Source: Blautia luti (GTDB lineage: Bacteria > Bacillota > Clostridia > Lachnospirales > Lachnospiraceae). From it: a stretch of DNA of 64,000 nucleotides. Location: assembly GCF_013304735.1 (NCBI RefSeq), contig NZ_JAAITI010000002.1, positions 62,001 through 126,000 of the forward strand. Reading direction: 5' to 3'. The translations under genes were made by a program, and so were the position numbers. Positions 35,609 through 44,772 of this stretch are shown here, in pieces. Position 1 is the stretch's first letter. Each line of letters opens with the position of its first letter. A model generated the notes under the pieces. That model was not told the origin of the DNA. It saw nothing but the letters and a program-made list of their open reading frames with translations, and did no database searches.

Positions 35609-35633
35609 CCCGGAATACGAAACTCCGGGTTGA
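35597..35633 (-). terminator. Rho-independent terminator of trpS
   Basis: A 10-base perfect stem (35605-35614 with 35624-35633; core AACCCGGA/TCCGGGTT) with a 9-base loop is followed on the minus strand by eight T. It lies 18 bases past the trpS stop. Confidence 0.92.
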
Positions 35634-35650
35634 TTCGAAATATCTTACTG

Positions 35651-36715
35651 TTACTGATTCAGGAAATCCTGATCTTCAAAATAATTGATACGCATGGAAG
35701 AACGAACATCATGAAGGGTTGCTGCCGCTTTTTCTCTGGCAACTTCTGTACCAGCTTTCAGAATATCAAACACATCAGCGGTGCGCTGTTCCCACATCTT
35801 TCTTCTCTCACGGATCGGTCCAAGCTCTGCCTGCATAACATTATTCAGGAATTTCTTAACTTTTACATCGCCAAGGCCGCCTCTCTGATAGTGTGCCTTA
35901 AGCTCATCAAGATTCTGATATTCCGGAAGAAATTCCGCAAAATGTTCCGGACGGCTAAATGCATCCAGATAGATAAATACCGGATTTCCTTCCACACGTC
36001 CCGGATCCTGTACTCGAAGATGGTTCGGATCGGTAAACATGGACATAATCTTTTTCTTAACTACATCGGCTTCATCAGACAGATAAATACAGTTTCCGAG
36101 AGACTTGCTCATTTTTGCTTTTCCATCGATACCTGGAAGACGTAAGCATGCCTTATTTGAAGAAAGAACGATCTCCGGCTCAGTCAGTGTCTCACCATAA
36201 ACTGTATTAAATTTATGAACAATTTCCTTACACTGCTCAAGCATCGGAAGCTGATCTTCACCTACCGGTACATGCGTTGCACGGAAAGCTGTGATATCTG
36301 CAGCCTGGCTGATTGGATAGCAGAAAAATCCTACCGGAATACTTGCTTCAAAATTACGCTGTTTAATCTCAGATTTAACTGTAGGATTACGCTGCACACG
36401 TGCTACAGTAACCAGATTCATATAATAAAAAGTCAGCTCTGTCAGCTCCGGAACCATGGACTGAATGAAAATATTGGATTTCTCAGGATCAAGACCACAT
36501 GCCAGGTAATCCAGGGCTACCTGAAGAATATTCTGGCGAACTTTCTCCGGATGCTCTGCATTATCCGTAAGCGCCTGTGCGTCTGCGATCATAATATAAA
36601 TCTCGTCATATAAGCCGGAATTCTGCAGTTTCACACGCTCTGCCAGTGATCCAACATAATGACCTACATGAAGGCGTCCCGTCGGACGGTCGCCGGTTAA
36701 AATAATCTTGCTCAT
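35651..36715 (-). CDS. trpS: Tryptophan--tRNA ligase
   Basis: TrpS charges tRNA-Trp. The 354-residue class I synthetase has the HIGH-type motif as [13 protein letters not shown] near residue 11 and the KMSKS motif exactly as [13 protein letters not shown]. The region [27 protein letters not shown] is the Trp/ATP pocket. It is slightly longer than the B. subtilis type (about 330). Its promoter leaves a leader of only about 35 bases, too short for a T-box. Confidence 0.96.
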   Translation of the reverse strand: MSKIILTGDRPTGRLHVGHYVGSLAERVKLQNSGLYDEIYIMIADAQALTDNAEHPEKVRQNILQVALDYLACGLDPEKSNIFIQSMVPELTELTFYYMNLVTVARVQRNPTVKSEIKQRNFEASIPVGFFCYPISQAADITAFRATHVPVGEDQLPMLEQCKEIVHKFNTVYGETLTEPEIVLSSNKACLRLPGIDGKAKMSKSLGNCIYLSDEADVVKKKIMSMFTDPNHLRVQDPGRVEGNPVFIYLDAFSRPEHFAEFLPEYQNLDELKAHYQRGGLGDVKVKKFLNNVMQAELGPIRERRKMWEQRTADVFDILKAGTEVAREKAAATLHDVRSSMRINYFEDQDFLNQ

Positions 36716-36756
36716 GAATTTCGTTCTCCTTGAAGTATACTGAATATTTATACCTT

Positions 36757-36785
36757 ATTATAGACCCTTGCAATAATCTGGTCAA
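36757..36785 (-). promoter_or_regulatory. Sigma-A promoter of trpS
   Basis: The minus strand reads TTGACC (36780-36785), 17 bases, TATAAT (36757-36762). The -35 box overlaps the stop codon of the upstream glycosyltransferase gene. Confidence 0.85.
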
Positions 36786-37993
36786 ATAGTTTCGATCGGA
36801 AAGTTACTTTTTTCATCAACCAGTTCTTGCATAATCTTGTAAATCTCTTCTGAACATTTTCCTATGGTGTAGTCATTAATCGCAGTAATGTGCCCATTCT
36901 GAGCTATTTTCCTCATTTTATCGGCATCATGAATTACAGTTTCTATCGTTTTCTCTAAAGACTCCAAATTACCTGCTTCATATAAAATCCCATTTACTCC
37001 ATCACAAATCAATTCACTGGTACCGGCTACATCAGCACCTATTACCAGCATTCCAGCCAGCATAGCTTCAACGGTAACTCTTCCAAATGCTTCACTGCAA
37101 GAAGCTACAAGGGCAATATCCATTTGGCGCCTTAAAGAATTCATATCTGTTACATAACCCAAAAAATGAATATTTTCTTCCAATTTATATCTTTGCACAT
37201 ATTTCAGTATTTCCTTATAATATTCTCCTCTCTTTTCTCCTGCAATATACAAATGAACATTGCGATTTCCCTTTTTTATTATTTTTTGAATTACCTGTAT
37301 TGCTTCTTTTTGGCCTTTACCAGGTTTTATTGTTCCGGCTATCAAAATATTACATTTTGTATTCGGCTGCAGAATCTGATGCTGGTTTATAATGAATTCT
37401 GGAGAAATATCATCATATATTACCTGCATTTTTTCTGGATTTACATATTTTGAATATTTGTCAAACAGGCTCTTGGAAATCATTATAATTTTATCTGAAT
37501 ATGTATTCATTCCCCTGTAGAGTCTATTTACTCCACCTATAATCCCAAGTTTGTGGTCTTCGTAACCAAATTCCCGAATATGCCAGATCATTGGAATTCC
37601 ATATTTTTTCTTTATCAGCATGCCAATCGGAAGCACCATTGTATTGGTATATATCAAATTTATGTGAAATTCATTTATTACGCTGTCTATTCGATACAAA
37701 AAATCATATGTATATGCAAAACTTTTAAGTGTTTTTAGAATCATATATAAATTTTTAGGCGTATAATCTTCCATATGATAATCCCATCTTCCATAGCAAA
37801 ATGGAACTATATAAACATTTTTAGATTTCAGATATTCAATTGCAGACCCTTCTTTTACAGGAAAAGCTGCCAATATTTCTATATTTTTCTTTTCCAATAA
37901 ATTATCTATGACATCTATAAGCGAGCGATTTCCTCCATTATTTTTATTTCCATCATGAAAACAAAATAAAACTGTTATTTTAGAATTTTTCAT
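36782..37993 (-). CDS. Glycosyltransferase family 4
   Basis: The 403-residue protein has the GT-B fold of GT4 retaining glycosyltransferases. An N-terminal acceptor domain (LFCFHDGNKNNGGNRSLIDV) is followed by the donor domain with ILIAGTIKPGKGQKEAIQVI near residue 215 and the E-x7-E region as SCSEAFGRVTVEAMLAGMLVIGADVAGTSELI near 305-335. It probably adds a sugar to a surface polysaccharide repeat on the cytoplasmic face. It is the last gene of the AT-rich cassette; no terminator separates it from trpS. Codon use is noticeably A/T-ended compared with trpS. Confidence 0.88.
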   Translation of the reverse strand: MKNSKITVLFCFHDGNKNNGGNRSLIDVIDNLLEKKNIEILAAFPVKEGSAIEYLKSKNVYIVPFCYGRWDYHMEDYTPKNLYMILKTLKSFAYTYDFLYRIDSVINEFHINLIYTNTMVLPIGMLIKKKYGIPMIWHIREFGYEDHKLGIIGGVNRLYRGMNTYSDKIIMISKSLFDKYSKYVNPEKMQVIYDDISPEFIINQHQILQPNTKCNILIAGTIKPGKGQKEAIQVIQKIIKKGNRNVHLYIAGEKRGEYYKEILKYVQRYKLEENIHFLGYVTDMNSLRRQMDIALVASCSEAFGRVTVEAMLAGMLVIGADVAGTSELICDGVNGILYEAGNLESLEKTIETVIHDADKMRKIAQNGHITAINDYTIGKCSEEIYKIMQELVDEKSNFPIETI

Positions 37994-38041
37994 TTTATTA
38001 TTTCTCCTGTTAATTGGAAATAATGTACACCTACATCATAT

Positions 38042-39484
38042 TTATTCTAAACCTATGCGTGACTTTAAAATTCCCACAAACATTCCCGCTGTTTTCACCT
38101 TCATCATAACTGTTGTTATTGTGTAAAATAAAACTCCCAGTATGCATGACAAGATAATAACTATAATCTCATTTTTTAATACAGTTTCTACCAATATTAC
38201 GATAATTGCCATTCCTGTAGAAGCCAACAAAATCTTCAGAATATCCATCTTATCAAATTTTGTATGCACTAATTTCTGTGCAGCCGTAAACTGATATAGA
38301 CATACAACAAATTCACTTATTACAGATGCAATTGCCGCACCGTTTTGTCGAAAGGCCGGTATCAGTATTAGATTCATAATTATATTTGATATTGCACCTA
38401 AAACAGTCGTATAAAAAAGTATTTTCTCTTTTCCAAAGGCAACCAGAATCTGAACCCCATAGAGATTACCAATAGATTTAATAACTACTAAAATTGTCAA
38501 AATCTGAACCGTTAAAACTGCTGGCAAAAAATCAGCTCCAAACAAAAAAATAATTATATATTTTGATAGCAAAGCTAGCCCAACACATGCAGGTATTGAT
38601 AAATAAAGAAGCCCTGCCTGTGCATTTTCAATAGTTTTTTTTAACTCTTCCATTTTATTCTGTTCTCTATATAAGCTGAAACGCGGAAGTAAAATTGTAC
38701 TTACTGAAGCGGCCAGTCCAACAACAATTGACGATATTTTTGTTGCATAATTATAATAACCCACATATTCTTCTGATGTCATTATTCCTAATGTTGTGGT
38801 ATCTAGCTTCGTATATAATTCTACAGCAAATCCTGTTGACAACAAAATAAACAATGGTTTTATATGTTTCGCAAGCTCTATATGTTTCACATCATCCAAA
38901 GTCAAATACTTTCTCAGATGAATAACATTAATAATATTATTTCCAGCTAAAGCAATACTGCTAAAGAGCGCATACGCAATGGTGTCATCTTGTTTCTTTA
39001 CAAATACAAAAATACCTAATAATGTTAGAATTTTTACTATTAAACTTCTAACAGTAATATATTTATATTCTTCCATTCCCTGGTAAAACCAGTCAACATT
39101 AGCAGCAGTCAGAAGTAATTGTATTCCAACTACATAATAAAGCATTTTACTATTCTGAAAATACGGTAAAGTAGATACCATTCCATAATAAAAAGCAGAG
39201 CAAATAAGTGTAGAAAATAATGTTATTATTAACAATTCCACAACCGTCTTCGAATATTCCTCTTTATTCTTCTGCTTTTTCCCGATTTCTCGTATTCCAT
39301 AGTTACCTACACCAAGTGACGCAGCTGTAATAAAATAAGATGCAATATTTTGGGCATACGCAACTTTTCCGACTCCCATTGGTAACAAAATTCTGGAGAC
39401 ATAGGCTGAAGAAATAAGCGGAAAAATTATCATGAAAAGTTTGTAAATGATATTGTATAAAGAATTTTTAAATAATGATTTCAT
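38042..39484 (-). CDS. Wzx-type oligosaccharide flippase (MOP superfamily)
   Basis: The 480-residue protein has about 12-14 membrane helices and begins with the typical polysaccharide-exporter pattern (KSLFKNSLYNIIYKLFMIIF, PLISSAYVSRILLPMGVGKVAYAQ). It would flip undecaprenyl-linked oligosaccharide repeats across the membrane. The ATG at 39484 has AAGGA 10 bases upstream; a TTG one codon earlier is less likely. It lies between a GT4 and the WbsX-like gene. No Wzy polymerase gene is found next to it in this window. Confidence 0.88.
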   Translation of the reverse strand: MKSLFKNSLYNIIYKLFMIIFPLISSAYVSRILLPMGVGKVAYAQNIASYFITAASLGVGNYGIREIGKKQKNKEEYSKTVVELLIITLFSTLICSAFYYGMVSTLPYFQNSKMLYYVVGIQLLLTAANVDWFYQGMEEYKYITVRSLIVKILTLLGIFVFVKKQDDTIAYALFSSIALAGNNIINVIHLRKYLTLDDVKHIELAKHIKPLFILLSTGFAVELYTKLDTTTLGIMTSEEYVGYYNYATKISSIVVGLAASVSTILLPRFSLYREQNKMEELKKTIENAQAGLLYLSIPACVGLALLSKYIIIFLFGADFLPAVLTVQILTILVVIKSIGNLYGVQILVAFGKEKILFYTTVLGAISNIIMNLILIPAFRQNGAAIASVISEFVVCLYQFTAAQKLVHTKFDKMDILKILLASTGMAIIVILVETVLKNEIIVIILSCILGVLFYTITTVMMKVKTAGMFVGILKSRIGLE

Positions 39485-39527
39485 CAATATCTTGTCCTTT
39501 TACATTTTTTAATCTGATCTAAATAGA

Positions 39528-40667
39528 TCAATCCGGAAATTCTCCGTTTTCTATAAGTGCACTTCTGACAGCTTCCAGATATCCATACTGATTTTCTTCA
39601 TCTGGTTCGAGATATCCTCCCTCTCCCCATTCATTCCACGCAAACAAAAACATAAAATCTTTTTTGTAAGTTTCCCGGGTCCTTTTCACTAATTTTGAAA
39701 AATATTTTTTAAATTTCTGTGGTGTCGCTCCTATGTAAACCTGACCTCTTTCATGATATCTTGGACTATTATCCCAGTTCACAAAAGCGCAGGGGACAGA
39801 TTTTTCATTTTCCGGCTTTCGTGTTAATATATTATTCCATGTAGCATCGTAATCCGGCCGCGTTAAACCAGCTATCTTATTAAAAGTGCTCTGCCCATAT
39901 CTGCGTAGATCCCATCCAAATTTTCTTTCACAAAAACGCATAAATTTACGTCGAATTTCTTTTAAGCCCTCCAACTTTTTATTAGCCATTTTTTTTCTCG
40001 ATGTCTGGGGCTCATATTCGATTTCAAAATCTATTTCGCTATGATCTAATGATTTATCCAAATTGAATTCTGCACTCTGACTTGCAAAATACAGACCTGG
40101 AAAACCTTCCTCTTCTGCAAGTTTCCTCCAATATTTAAGCATTTCCGTAAGACATGGGATCGACTCTGGACGATAGATGACAATCAACGGTTTTCCATCT
40201 TCTTTTATATATCTTTCATCTCTGAGAAAAGGCAATAAATAATCCCAATGTTCTTTCCATTCTTTTCTGTCACCGTAAAACTGAGGCATAATAACCGTCT
40301 TTTTTCCAGTCCACTCCATTGACCACGCCTCATTTGCCCAGCAAAAACAAAATGGAAGATCTATTTCTTTGTCAGCTAAAATCTGCTCACATGGCTTTTC
40401 CAGGAGCATTTTGCCATTAAACCAGTAATGATAATAACAAAATCCATAAATACCATATTTTTGGGCCAAATCTTTCTGCCAGATTTTTGTTTCTCTTTTT
40501 AATAGATCATAATAATTATTATTCAAAGGAATTTTGGGCTGAACATGACCTTCAAAAAGTGGTTTTGCATTTTTTACATTGACCCATTCCGTAAACCCTT
40601 TTCCCCAATATTTATCATTCAACGGGATTCTATGATATTGAGGTACAAAAAACGCAATTGTTTTCAT
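39528..40667 (-). CDS. WbsX / GH99-like glycan-processing protein
   Basis: The 379-residue protein matches the WbsX family (related to glycoside hydrolase family 99), common in O-antigen and capsule clusters. Visible signatures are AFFVPQYHRIPLNDKYWGKGFTEW at the start, YGIYGFCYYHYWFNGKMLLEKP, FCFCWANEAWS and the late FLFAWNEWGEGGYLEPD. The W-N-E-W-x-E motif supplies acidic active-site residues. It may be an endo-acting transferase or hydrolase in polysaccharide synthesis; the reaction is not established. No signal peptide is present, so it is likely cytoplasmic. Confidence 0.87.
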   Translation of the reverse strand: MKTIAFFVPQYHRIPLNDKYWGKGFTEWVNVKNAKPLFEGHVQPKIPLNNNYYDLLKRETKIWQKDLAQKYGIYGFCYYHYWFNGKMLLEKPCEQILADKEIDLPFCFCWANEAWSMEWTGKKTVIMPQFYGDRKEWKEHWDYLLPFLRDERYIKEDGKPLIVIYRPESIPCLTEMLKYWRKLAEEEGFPGLYFASQSAEFNLDKSLDHSEIDFEIEYEPQTSRKKMANKKLEGLKEIRRKFMRFCERKFGWDLRRYGQSTFNKIAGLTRPDYDATWNNILTRKPENEKSVPCAFVNWDNSPRYHERGQVYIGATPQKFKKYFSKLVKRTRETYKKDFMFLFAWNEWGEGGYLEPDEENQYGYLEAVRSALIENGEFPD

Positions 40668-40702
40668 TGGAGCAAATATCCTTTCTTTTCAGCAATCAAA
40701 AT

Positions 40703-41953
40703 TTACTTATTATTTTTTACAGCCTCCGAAAAAACTTTCATCAAAGCCTCGTAATGTGTTTCCGGCGAAAATCTGCTCTCCAGTCTTCTTCTGCTGGCTG
40801 CTCCCATTTTTTCAACTACCGTATCATCATCCAATAATTTTATTTTTTTAATAAGATCTTCTGCATCAGCAGGCTTAAACAAATAGCCATTTTCCCCGTC
40901 AACAACCAGTTCCGGGAGACTTCCTATGTTGCTTGCGATAACCGGCTTTGAATATTGAAATGACTCCAACGCTGTGTTGGGCAGATTATCATACCAAATT
41001 GATGGAATTAATGTAAATCTTGCACCTTTGATAATATCTTCTAATTCTTCTCCGCTCTTAAATCCAAGAAATTCAATATTTTTAATTTTATGTTCTTTTA
41101 TATATCTTTTGAGACGTATTGCTTCCTCTGTTGTATCATCTCCCATAATTTTAACTGTATATTTCTGGAGCTTTTCATAGGCCTGGACAACGGTTTCAAC
41201 ACCTTTTTCTTCTGTAATACGGCCAAAATACAAACCATAAGAACCTATTTGAGGTTCTCCCACTTTGGTTTTGCTCGCTGTAAAAGTAGGAATACAGTGG
41301 ATCTTTTCTTCTTCAAAACCATTTGCTGATAATTTCTGTTTCAAAAATTCTGACGGTGTTATAAAAGCATAAACTCCATCATATACATGAATCAGCTTGT
41401 GGAACTTCATAGAAAAAACTCTTACAACAGATGCAAACAGTGAACCTTTCACACATCTTTTCTTTATACAGCTTCTATATCCTTTAGTCAGACACTCCTC
41501 GCATACTCTTTTTTCATACATAAAATCAAATCGAGGACACAAAAGGAAATAATCGGATAGTCTCAAAACTACCGGAATTCCTTTCTTCCTGGCCCCCCTG
41601 ATTACACTGGGAGAAAGTTTATTAACAAAGTGAATGATATACACCAGATCTGGTTTTACATCATCAATTTCTCTTTTTATCGCTTTTTCAACTTCCTTCG
41701 AATAGATGCTCCGTGTAAGCATCTGCCAGATAGATCTCGGTGTTTTTTTTACTTCCTCGAAATAAATTGCATCCCTGCCGCCAATCGGTTCAACAAAATA
41801 TTTTGAATATTCTGTTGCAACATTTTTATTTGAATGTATAGAAAAAGGAATAACTTCATGTCCCTGATTTTCAAGCATTGTTTTTATGTTAAACATATAT
41901 TTCTCAGGACCACCTGAAATAAAATATCGATAATTAACTAATAATATTCTCAC
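40703..41953 (-). CDS. Glycosyltransferase family 4
   Basis: The 416-residue GT-B enzyme shows the N-terminal LLVNYRYFISGGPEKYMFNI loop and a donor-binding domain with YGLYFGRITEEKGVETVVQAYEKL near residue 240 and SIWYDNLPNTALESFQYSKPVIASNIGSLPELVVDGENGYLF near 325-365. A Cys-rich insert (CPRFDFMYEKRVCEECLTKGYRSCIKKRC) near residues 135-170 resembles the one seen in many GT4 proteins and could bind metal. The start is GTG at 41953. It follows the epimerase gene by 17 bases. Confidence 0.88.
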   Translation of the reverse strand: MRILLVNYRYFISGGPEKYMFNIKTMLENQGHEVIPFSIHSNKNVATEYSKYFVEPIGGRDAIYFEEVKKTPRSIWQMLTRSIYSKEVEKAIKREIDDVKPDLVYIIHFVNKLSPSVIRGARKKGIPVVLRLSDYFLLCPRFDFMYEKRVCEECLTKGYRSCIKKRCVKGSLFASVVRVFSMKFHKLIHVYDGVYAFITPSEFLKQKLSANGFEEEKIHCIPTFTASKTKVGEPQIGSYGLYFGRITEEKGVETVVQAYEKLQKYTVKIMGDDTTEEAIRLKRYIKEHKIKNIEFLGFKSGEELEDIIKGARFTLIPSIWYDNLPNTALESFQYSKPVIASNIGSLPELVVDGENGYLFKPADAEDLIKKIKLLDDDTVVEKMGAASRRRLESRFSPETHYEALMKVFSEAVKNNK

Positions 41954-41970
41954 TCCGTATTCCGCCTTTC

Positions 41971-43035
41971 TTACTTATAAAAATCCGCATACCATTCTGC
42001 AAATTCCCGCAATCCTTTACGTAGGTCTGTACCCGGTTTATATTCAAAATCCTTTTCCAACGCACTGGTATCTGCATAAGTTATAGACACATCCCCCGGC
42101 TGCATCGGCACCAGTTCTTTATGTGCTTCGAAATCATAATCTTTGGGAAGAATTTGGGCTCTAATTAATTCCTCGCTTAATATCTGCACAAAATCCAGCA
42201 GATTTTCCGGTGTACCCTTTCCAATATTATAAACTCTGTACGGCGGTACAGGTAGTCCATCTTTTCCTGTTTTTCTGTCCGGTGCTTTTTTCATAACACG
42301 GATTACACCTTCAACAATATCATCAATATAAGTAAAATCCCGTTTGCAGTTTCCATAATTGAAAATACGGATTTTTTCATTATTTTTCAATTTATTCGTA
42401 AATCCAAAATATGCCATATCCGGACGACCAGCAGGACCATAAACAGTAAAGAATCTAAGTCCTGTAGATGGAATATTATAGAGTTTAGCATATGCATGTG
42501 CCATTAACTCATCACTTTTCTTTGTAGCGGCATAAAGGCTTACCGGATTGTCAACCTTATCCTCTGTACTATATGGAACTTTTTTATTCGATCCATATAC
42601 GCTGGATGAACTGGCATATACAAAATGTGCAACACCTTCTCTGCCTGCATCGTAAGAATGACGGCAGGCCTCAAGAATATTATAAAAACCTATCAGATTT
42701 GATTCTATATATGCATCTGGATTAGTTATCGAATAACGTACCCCTGCCTGTGCCGCAAGGTTAACTACAACGGATGGTCTATATTTTTCAAAAATTTCCT
42801 CTATCAATTTCTTATCTGCAATATTACCTTTAACAAAAGTAAATGTTTTATACTCAGATAACTCTTTCAGACGAAATTCCTTCAATCTCACGTCGTAATA
42901 ATCATTCATATTATCGATTCCAATTATACTAGCCAATGGGACTTCTCTGTAAATCCTTTTTATGAGATTCGAACCAATAAATCCAGCTGCTCCTGTTACC
43001 AAAATATTTTTATTATCTAAATTTACTTTTCCCAT
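41971..43035 (-). CDS. UDP-glucuronate 4-epimerase-like nucleotide-sugar epimerase
   Basis: The 354-residue short-chain dehydrogenase has the NAD-binding GAAGFIGSNLIKR near residue 15 and the catalytic triad Ser (YASSSSVYG), Tyr-x3-Lys (SLYAATKKSDELMAHAY). The RFFTVYGPAGRPDMAYFGFT stretch is typical of UDP-glucuronate or UDP-galacturonate 4-epimerases. It would supply a precursor sugar for the cassette. The ATG at 43035 has GGGAGA nearby; a frame open to 43077 lacks a site. It is the first gene of the cassette and has a promoter about 200 bases upstream. Confidence 0.88.
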   Translation of the reverse strand: MGKVNLDNKNILVTGAAGFIGSNLIKRIYREVPLASIIGIDNMNDYYDVRLKEFRLKELSEYKTFTFVKGNIADKKLIEEIFEKYRPSVVVNLAAQAGVRYSITNPDAYIESNLIGFYNILEACRHSYDAGREGVAHFVYASSSSVYGSNKKVPYSTEDKVDNPVSLYAATKKSDELMAHAYAKLYNIPSTGLRFFTVYGPAGRPDMAYFGFTNKLKNNEKIRIFNYGNCKRDFTYIDDIVEGVIRVMKKAPDRKTGKDGLPVPPYRVYNIGKGTPENLLDFVQILSEELIRAQILPKDYDFEAHKELVPMQPGDVSITYADTSALEKDFEYKPGTDLRKGLREFAEWYADFYK

Positions 43036-43316
43036 ACTTTCTCCCAACGAAAACAATTCTACTCTATCCACATTCAATAAAAATTAATAATTGTCATAAA
43101 AATACACTGTGACTCTATACTATTCACATAAACAGCTACAGTCCCAGTGTAAAATATTAGCTTAGATAGTATCATTTATATTTCTTACCATACATCTTCT
43201 TTTACCTTCAACAATTTGACTATTATCTAAATAATGATATCATTGTATCCATTACATGTCAAGAATGTTGTCATATTAACAATTTCTATAACAAATTCCA
43301 TTTTTGAATTTCCTGC
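43036..43316. other. AT-rich leader and promoter region of the polysaccharide cassette
   Basis: No gene is seen in this stretch. It holds a strong sigma-A promoter (43234-43262) directed at the epimerase gene, giving an untranslated leader of about 195 bases. The leader has no obvious intrinsic terminator or riboswitch that I can recognise. Confidence 0.6.
43234..43262 (-). promoter_or_regulatory. Sigma-A promoter of the polysaccharide cassette
   Basis: The minus strand reads a perfect TTGACA (43257-43262), 17 bases, TATCAT (43234-43239). Confidence 0.8.
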
Positions 43317-43368
43317 AAAAAAGAAGGTTGCCATATCTGGAAAATATATTCCGGACAGACAACCTTCT
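43317..43368 (-). terminator. Rho-independent terminator of the rnf operon
   Basis: AGAAGGTTG (complement of 43360-43368) pairs with CAACCTTCT (complement of 43322-43330), with a further weak inner stem (TCCGGAA/TTCCAGA). On the minus strand it runs into TTTTTTG. It is 10 bases past the rnfB stop. Confidence 0.88.
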
Positions 43369-43377
43369 CTGAATTTT

Positions 43378-44169
43378 TTACAGTATTACATGTCTCGGGC
43401 AGACTTCCTTACATTTACCGCATCCTGTACATTTGTCATAATCAATGTGTGCACAGAAATCAGTAACTGTGATTGCCTCTGACGGACAGTTCTTCTCACA
43501 TTTTTTACAGCCGATACAGCCAAGCTCGCAGGCAGTTGTAACTGCTTTACCTTTAGCATGGGAGCCACAGGCTACACGAATCTGTTTGTCATATGGTACA
43601 AGTTCGATCAGGTGACGCGGACATTTGGCAACACATTTGCCACAGGCCTTACATGCTTCCTGGTCTACTACCGCAATACCGTTCACTACATGAATGGCAT
43701 CAAACGGACAGGCCTTTACACAGCTTCCAAATCCCATACATCCATATGTACAGTTTTTTGCGCCGCTGCCTGGGATGAAGGCCATCATCTCGCAGTCTTC
43801 CACACCTGTGTACTCATATTTCACAGTTGTCTTATCACAGGTTCCCGCACATTTTACAAAAGCAACCTGACGTGCGGTTTCTTTTACTTCCTGTCCCATG
43901 ATCGCACCGATCTTGGCTGCAACCGGAGCGCCGCCAACTGGACACTGATCTACAGGAGCTTCGCCTTTTGCGATTGCGGCAGCAAGTCCGGAACATCCCG
44001 GATAGCCACAGCCGCCACAGTTATTTCCAGGAAGAACACCAAGAATGGCTTCTTCTTTTTCATCTACCTTTACGGTTAATTTCTTATCTGCAAGTCCAAG
44101 GAAGATACCAATGAATAAACCAGTACCGCCGACAATGACTGCAGCCATAATAATTCCTGTTATACTCAT
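43378..44169 (-). CDS. rnfB: Rnf complex subunit B (iron-sulphur protein)
   Basis: RnfB passes electrons from reduced ferredoxin into the membrane Rnf complex. The 263-residue protein has one N-terminal membrane helix, then the Cys motif NNCGGCGYPGCSGLA with a later C-P for the first cluster, and further ferredoxin-type CxxCxxCxxxCP motifs (CMGFGSCVKACPF, CKACGKCVAKCPR, CIGCKKCEKNCPS, CTGCGKCKEVCPR). It ends soon after the last motif. ATG 44169 follows AGGAGG; an in-frame start at 44214 would overlap rnfA. It is the last gene of the operon. Confidence 0.95.
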   Translation of the reverse strand: MSITGIIMAAVIVGGTGLFIGIFLGLADKKLTVKVDEKEEAILGVLPGNNCGGCGYPGCSGLAAAIAKGEAPVDQCPVGGAPVAAKIGAIMGQEVKETARQVAFVKCAGTCDKTTVKYEYTGVEDCEMMAFIPGSGAKNCTYGCMGFGSCVKACPFDAIHVVNGIAVVDQEACKACGKCVAKCPRHLIELVPYDKQIRVACGSHAKGKAVTTACELGCIGCKKCEKNCPSEAITVTDFCAHIDYDKCTGCGKCKEVCPRHVIL

Positions 44170-44182
44170 GCTCTTCTTCCTC

Positions 44183-44758
44183 CTATACGATTCCGGAGAA
44201 TCCAAAGAATGCAATTGCCATCAGTGCTGCCGTAAGCAGAACGATCGGCATACCCTGGAAGGATTCCGGAATATCGTTGTATTCCATTTTTTCACGGATT
44301 CCCGCAAGTAATACAATTGCGATCAGGTAACCTACACCTGTGGCAAATCCGTTGACAACGCTTTCAAGAATGCTGTATTCATATTTAACATTGTTCAGTG
44401 CTACACCAAGAACTGCACAGTTTGTTGTGATCAGAGGAAGGTATACACCAAGTGCCTTGTAAAGGGATGGTACAAATTTCTTGAGAAACATTTCTACGAT
44501 CTGTACCAGTGCCGCGATAACAAGGATAAATACGATTGTTTTCAGATACTCAAAATGTGTTGGTACCAGAATAAATTTATATAACAGCGAAGCAACAAAA
44601 GATGCGATCGTGATGACAAATACAACCGCTCCACCCATGCCGGCTGCTGTTTCAGTTTTCTTGGAAACGCCCAGGAAAGAACAGATTCCAAGGAACTGGC
44701 TTAATACAACGTTACTGCAAAGTGCAGAACCAATAGCAATTAACATTAAGCTTGCCAT
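44183..44758 (-). CDS. rnfA: Rnf complex subunit A
   Basis: The 191-residue integral membrane protein has six predicted helices and the family sequence NVVLSQFLGICSFLGVSKK near the N terminus and TNCAVLGVALNN in the middle, both with the Cys residues that hold the membrane iron-sulphur site with RnfE. It is the electron-carrying core of the Rnf pump. GGGGGA precedes ATG at 44758. Confidence 0.96.
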   Translation of the reverse strand: MASLMLIAIGSALCSNVVLSQFLGICSFLGVSKKTETAAGMGGAVVFVITIASFVASLLYKFILVPTHFEYLKTIVFILVIAALVQIVEMFLKKFVPSLYKALGVYLPLITTNCAVLGVALNNVKYEYSILESVVNGFATGVGYLIAIVLLAGIREKMEYNDIPESFQGMPIVLLTAALMAIAFFGFSGIV

Positions 44759-44772
44759 ATTCTATTCCCCCT

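Noticed and set aside
36716-36781. Possible T-box riboswitch upstream of trpS
   Set aside because: The promoter leaves only about 35 bases of leader, too short for a T-box, and no T-box sequence or antiterminator is visible.
43323-43367. The long inverted repeat as a mobile-element end beside the polysaccharide cassette
   Set aside because: Its position 10 bases after rnfB and the T-run on the minus strand fit a normal terminator; no second copy was found at the other edge of the cassette.
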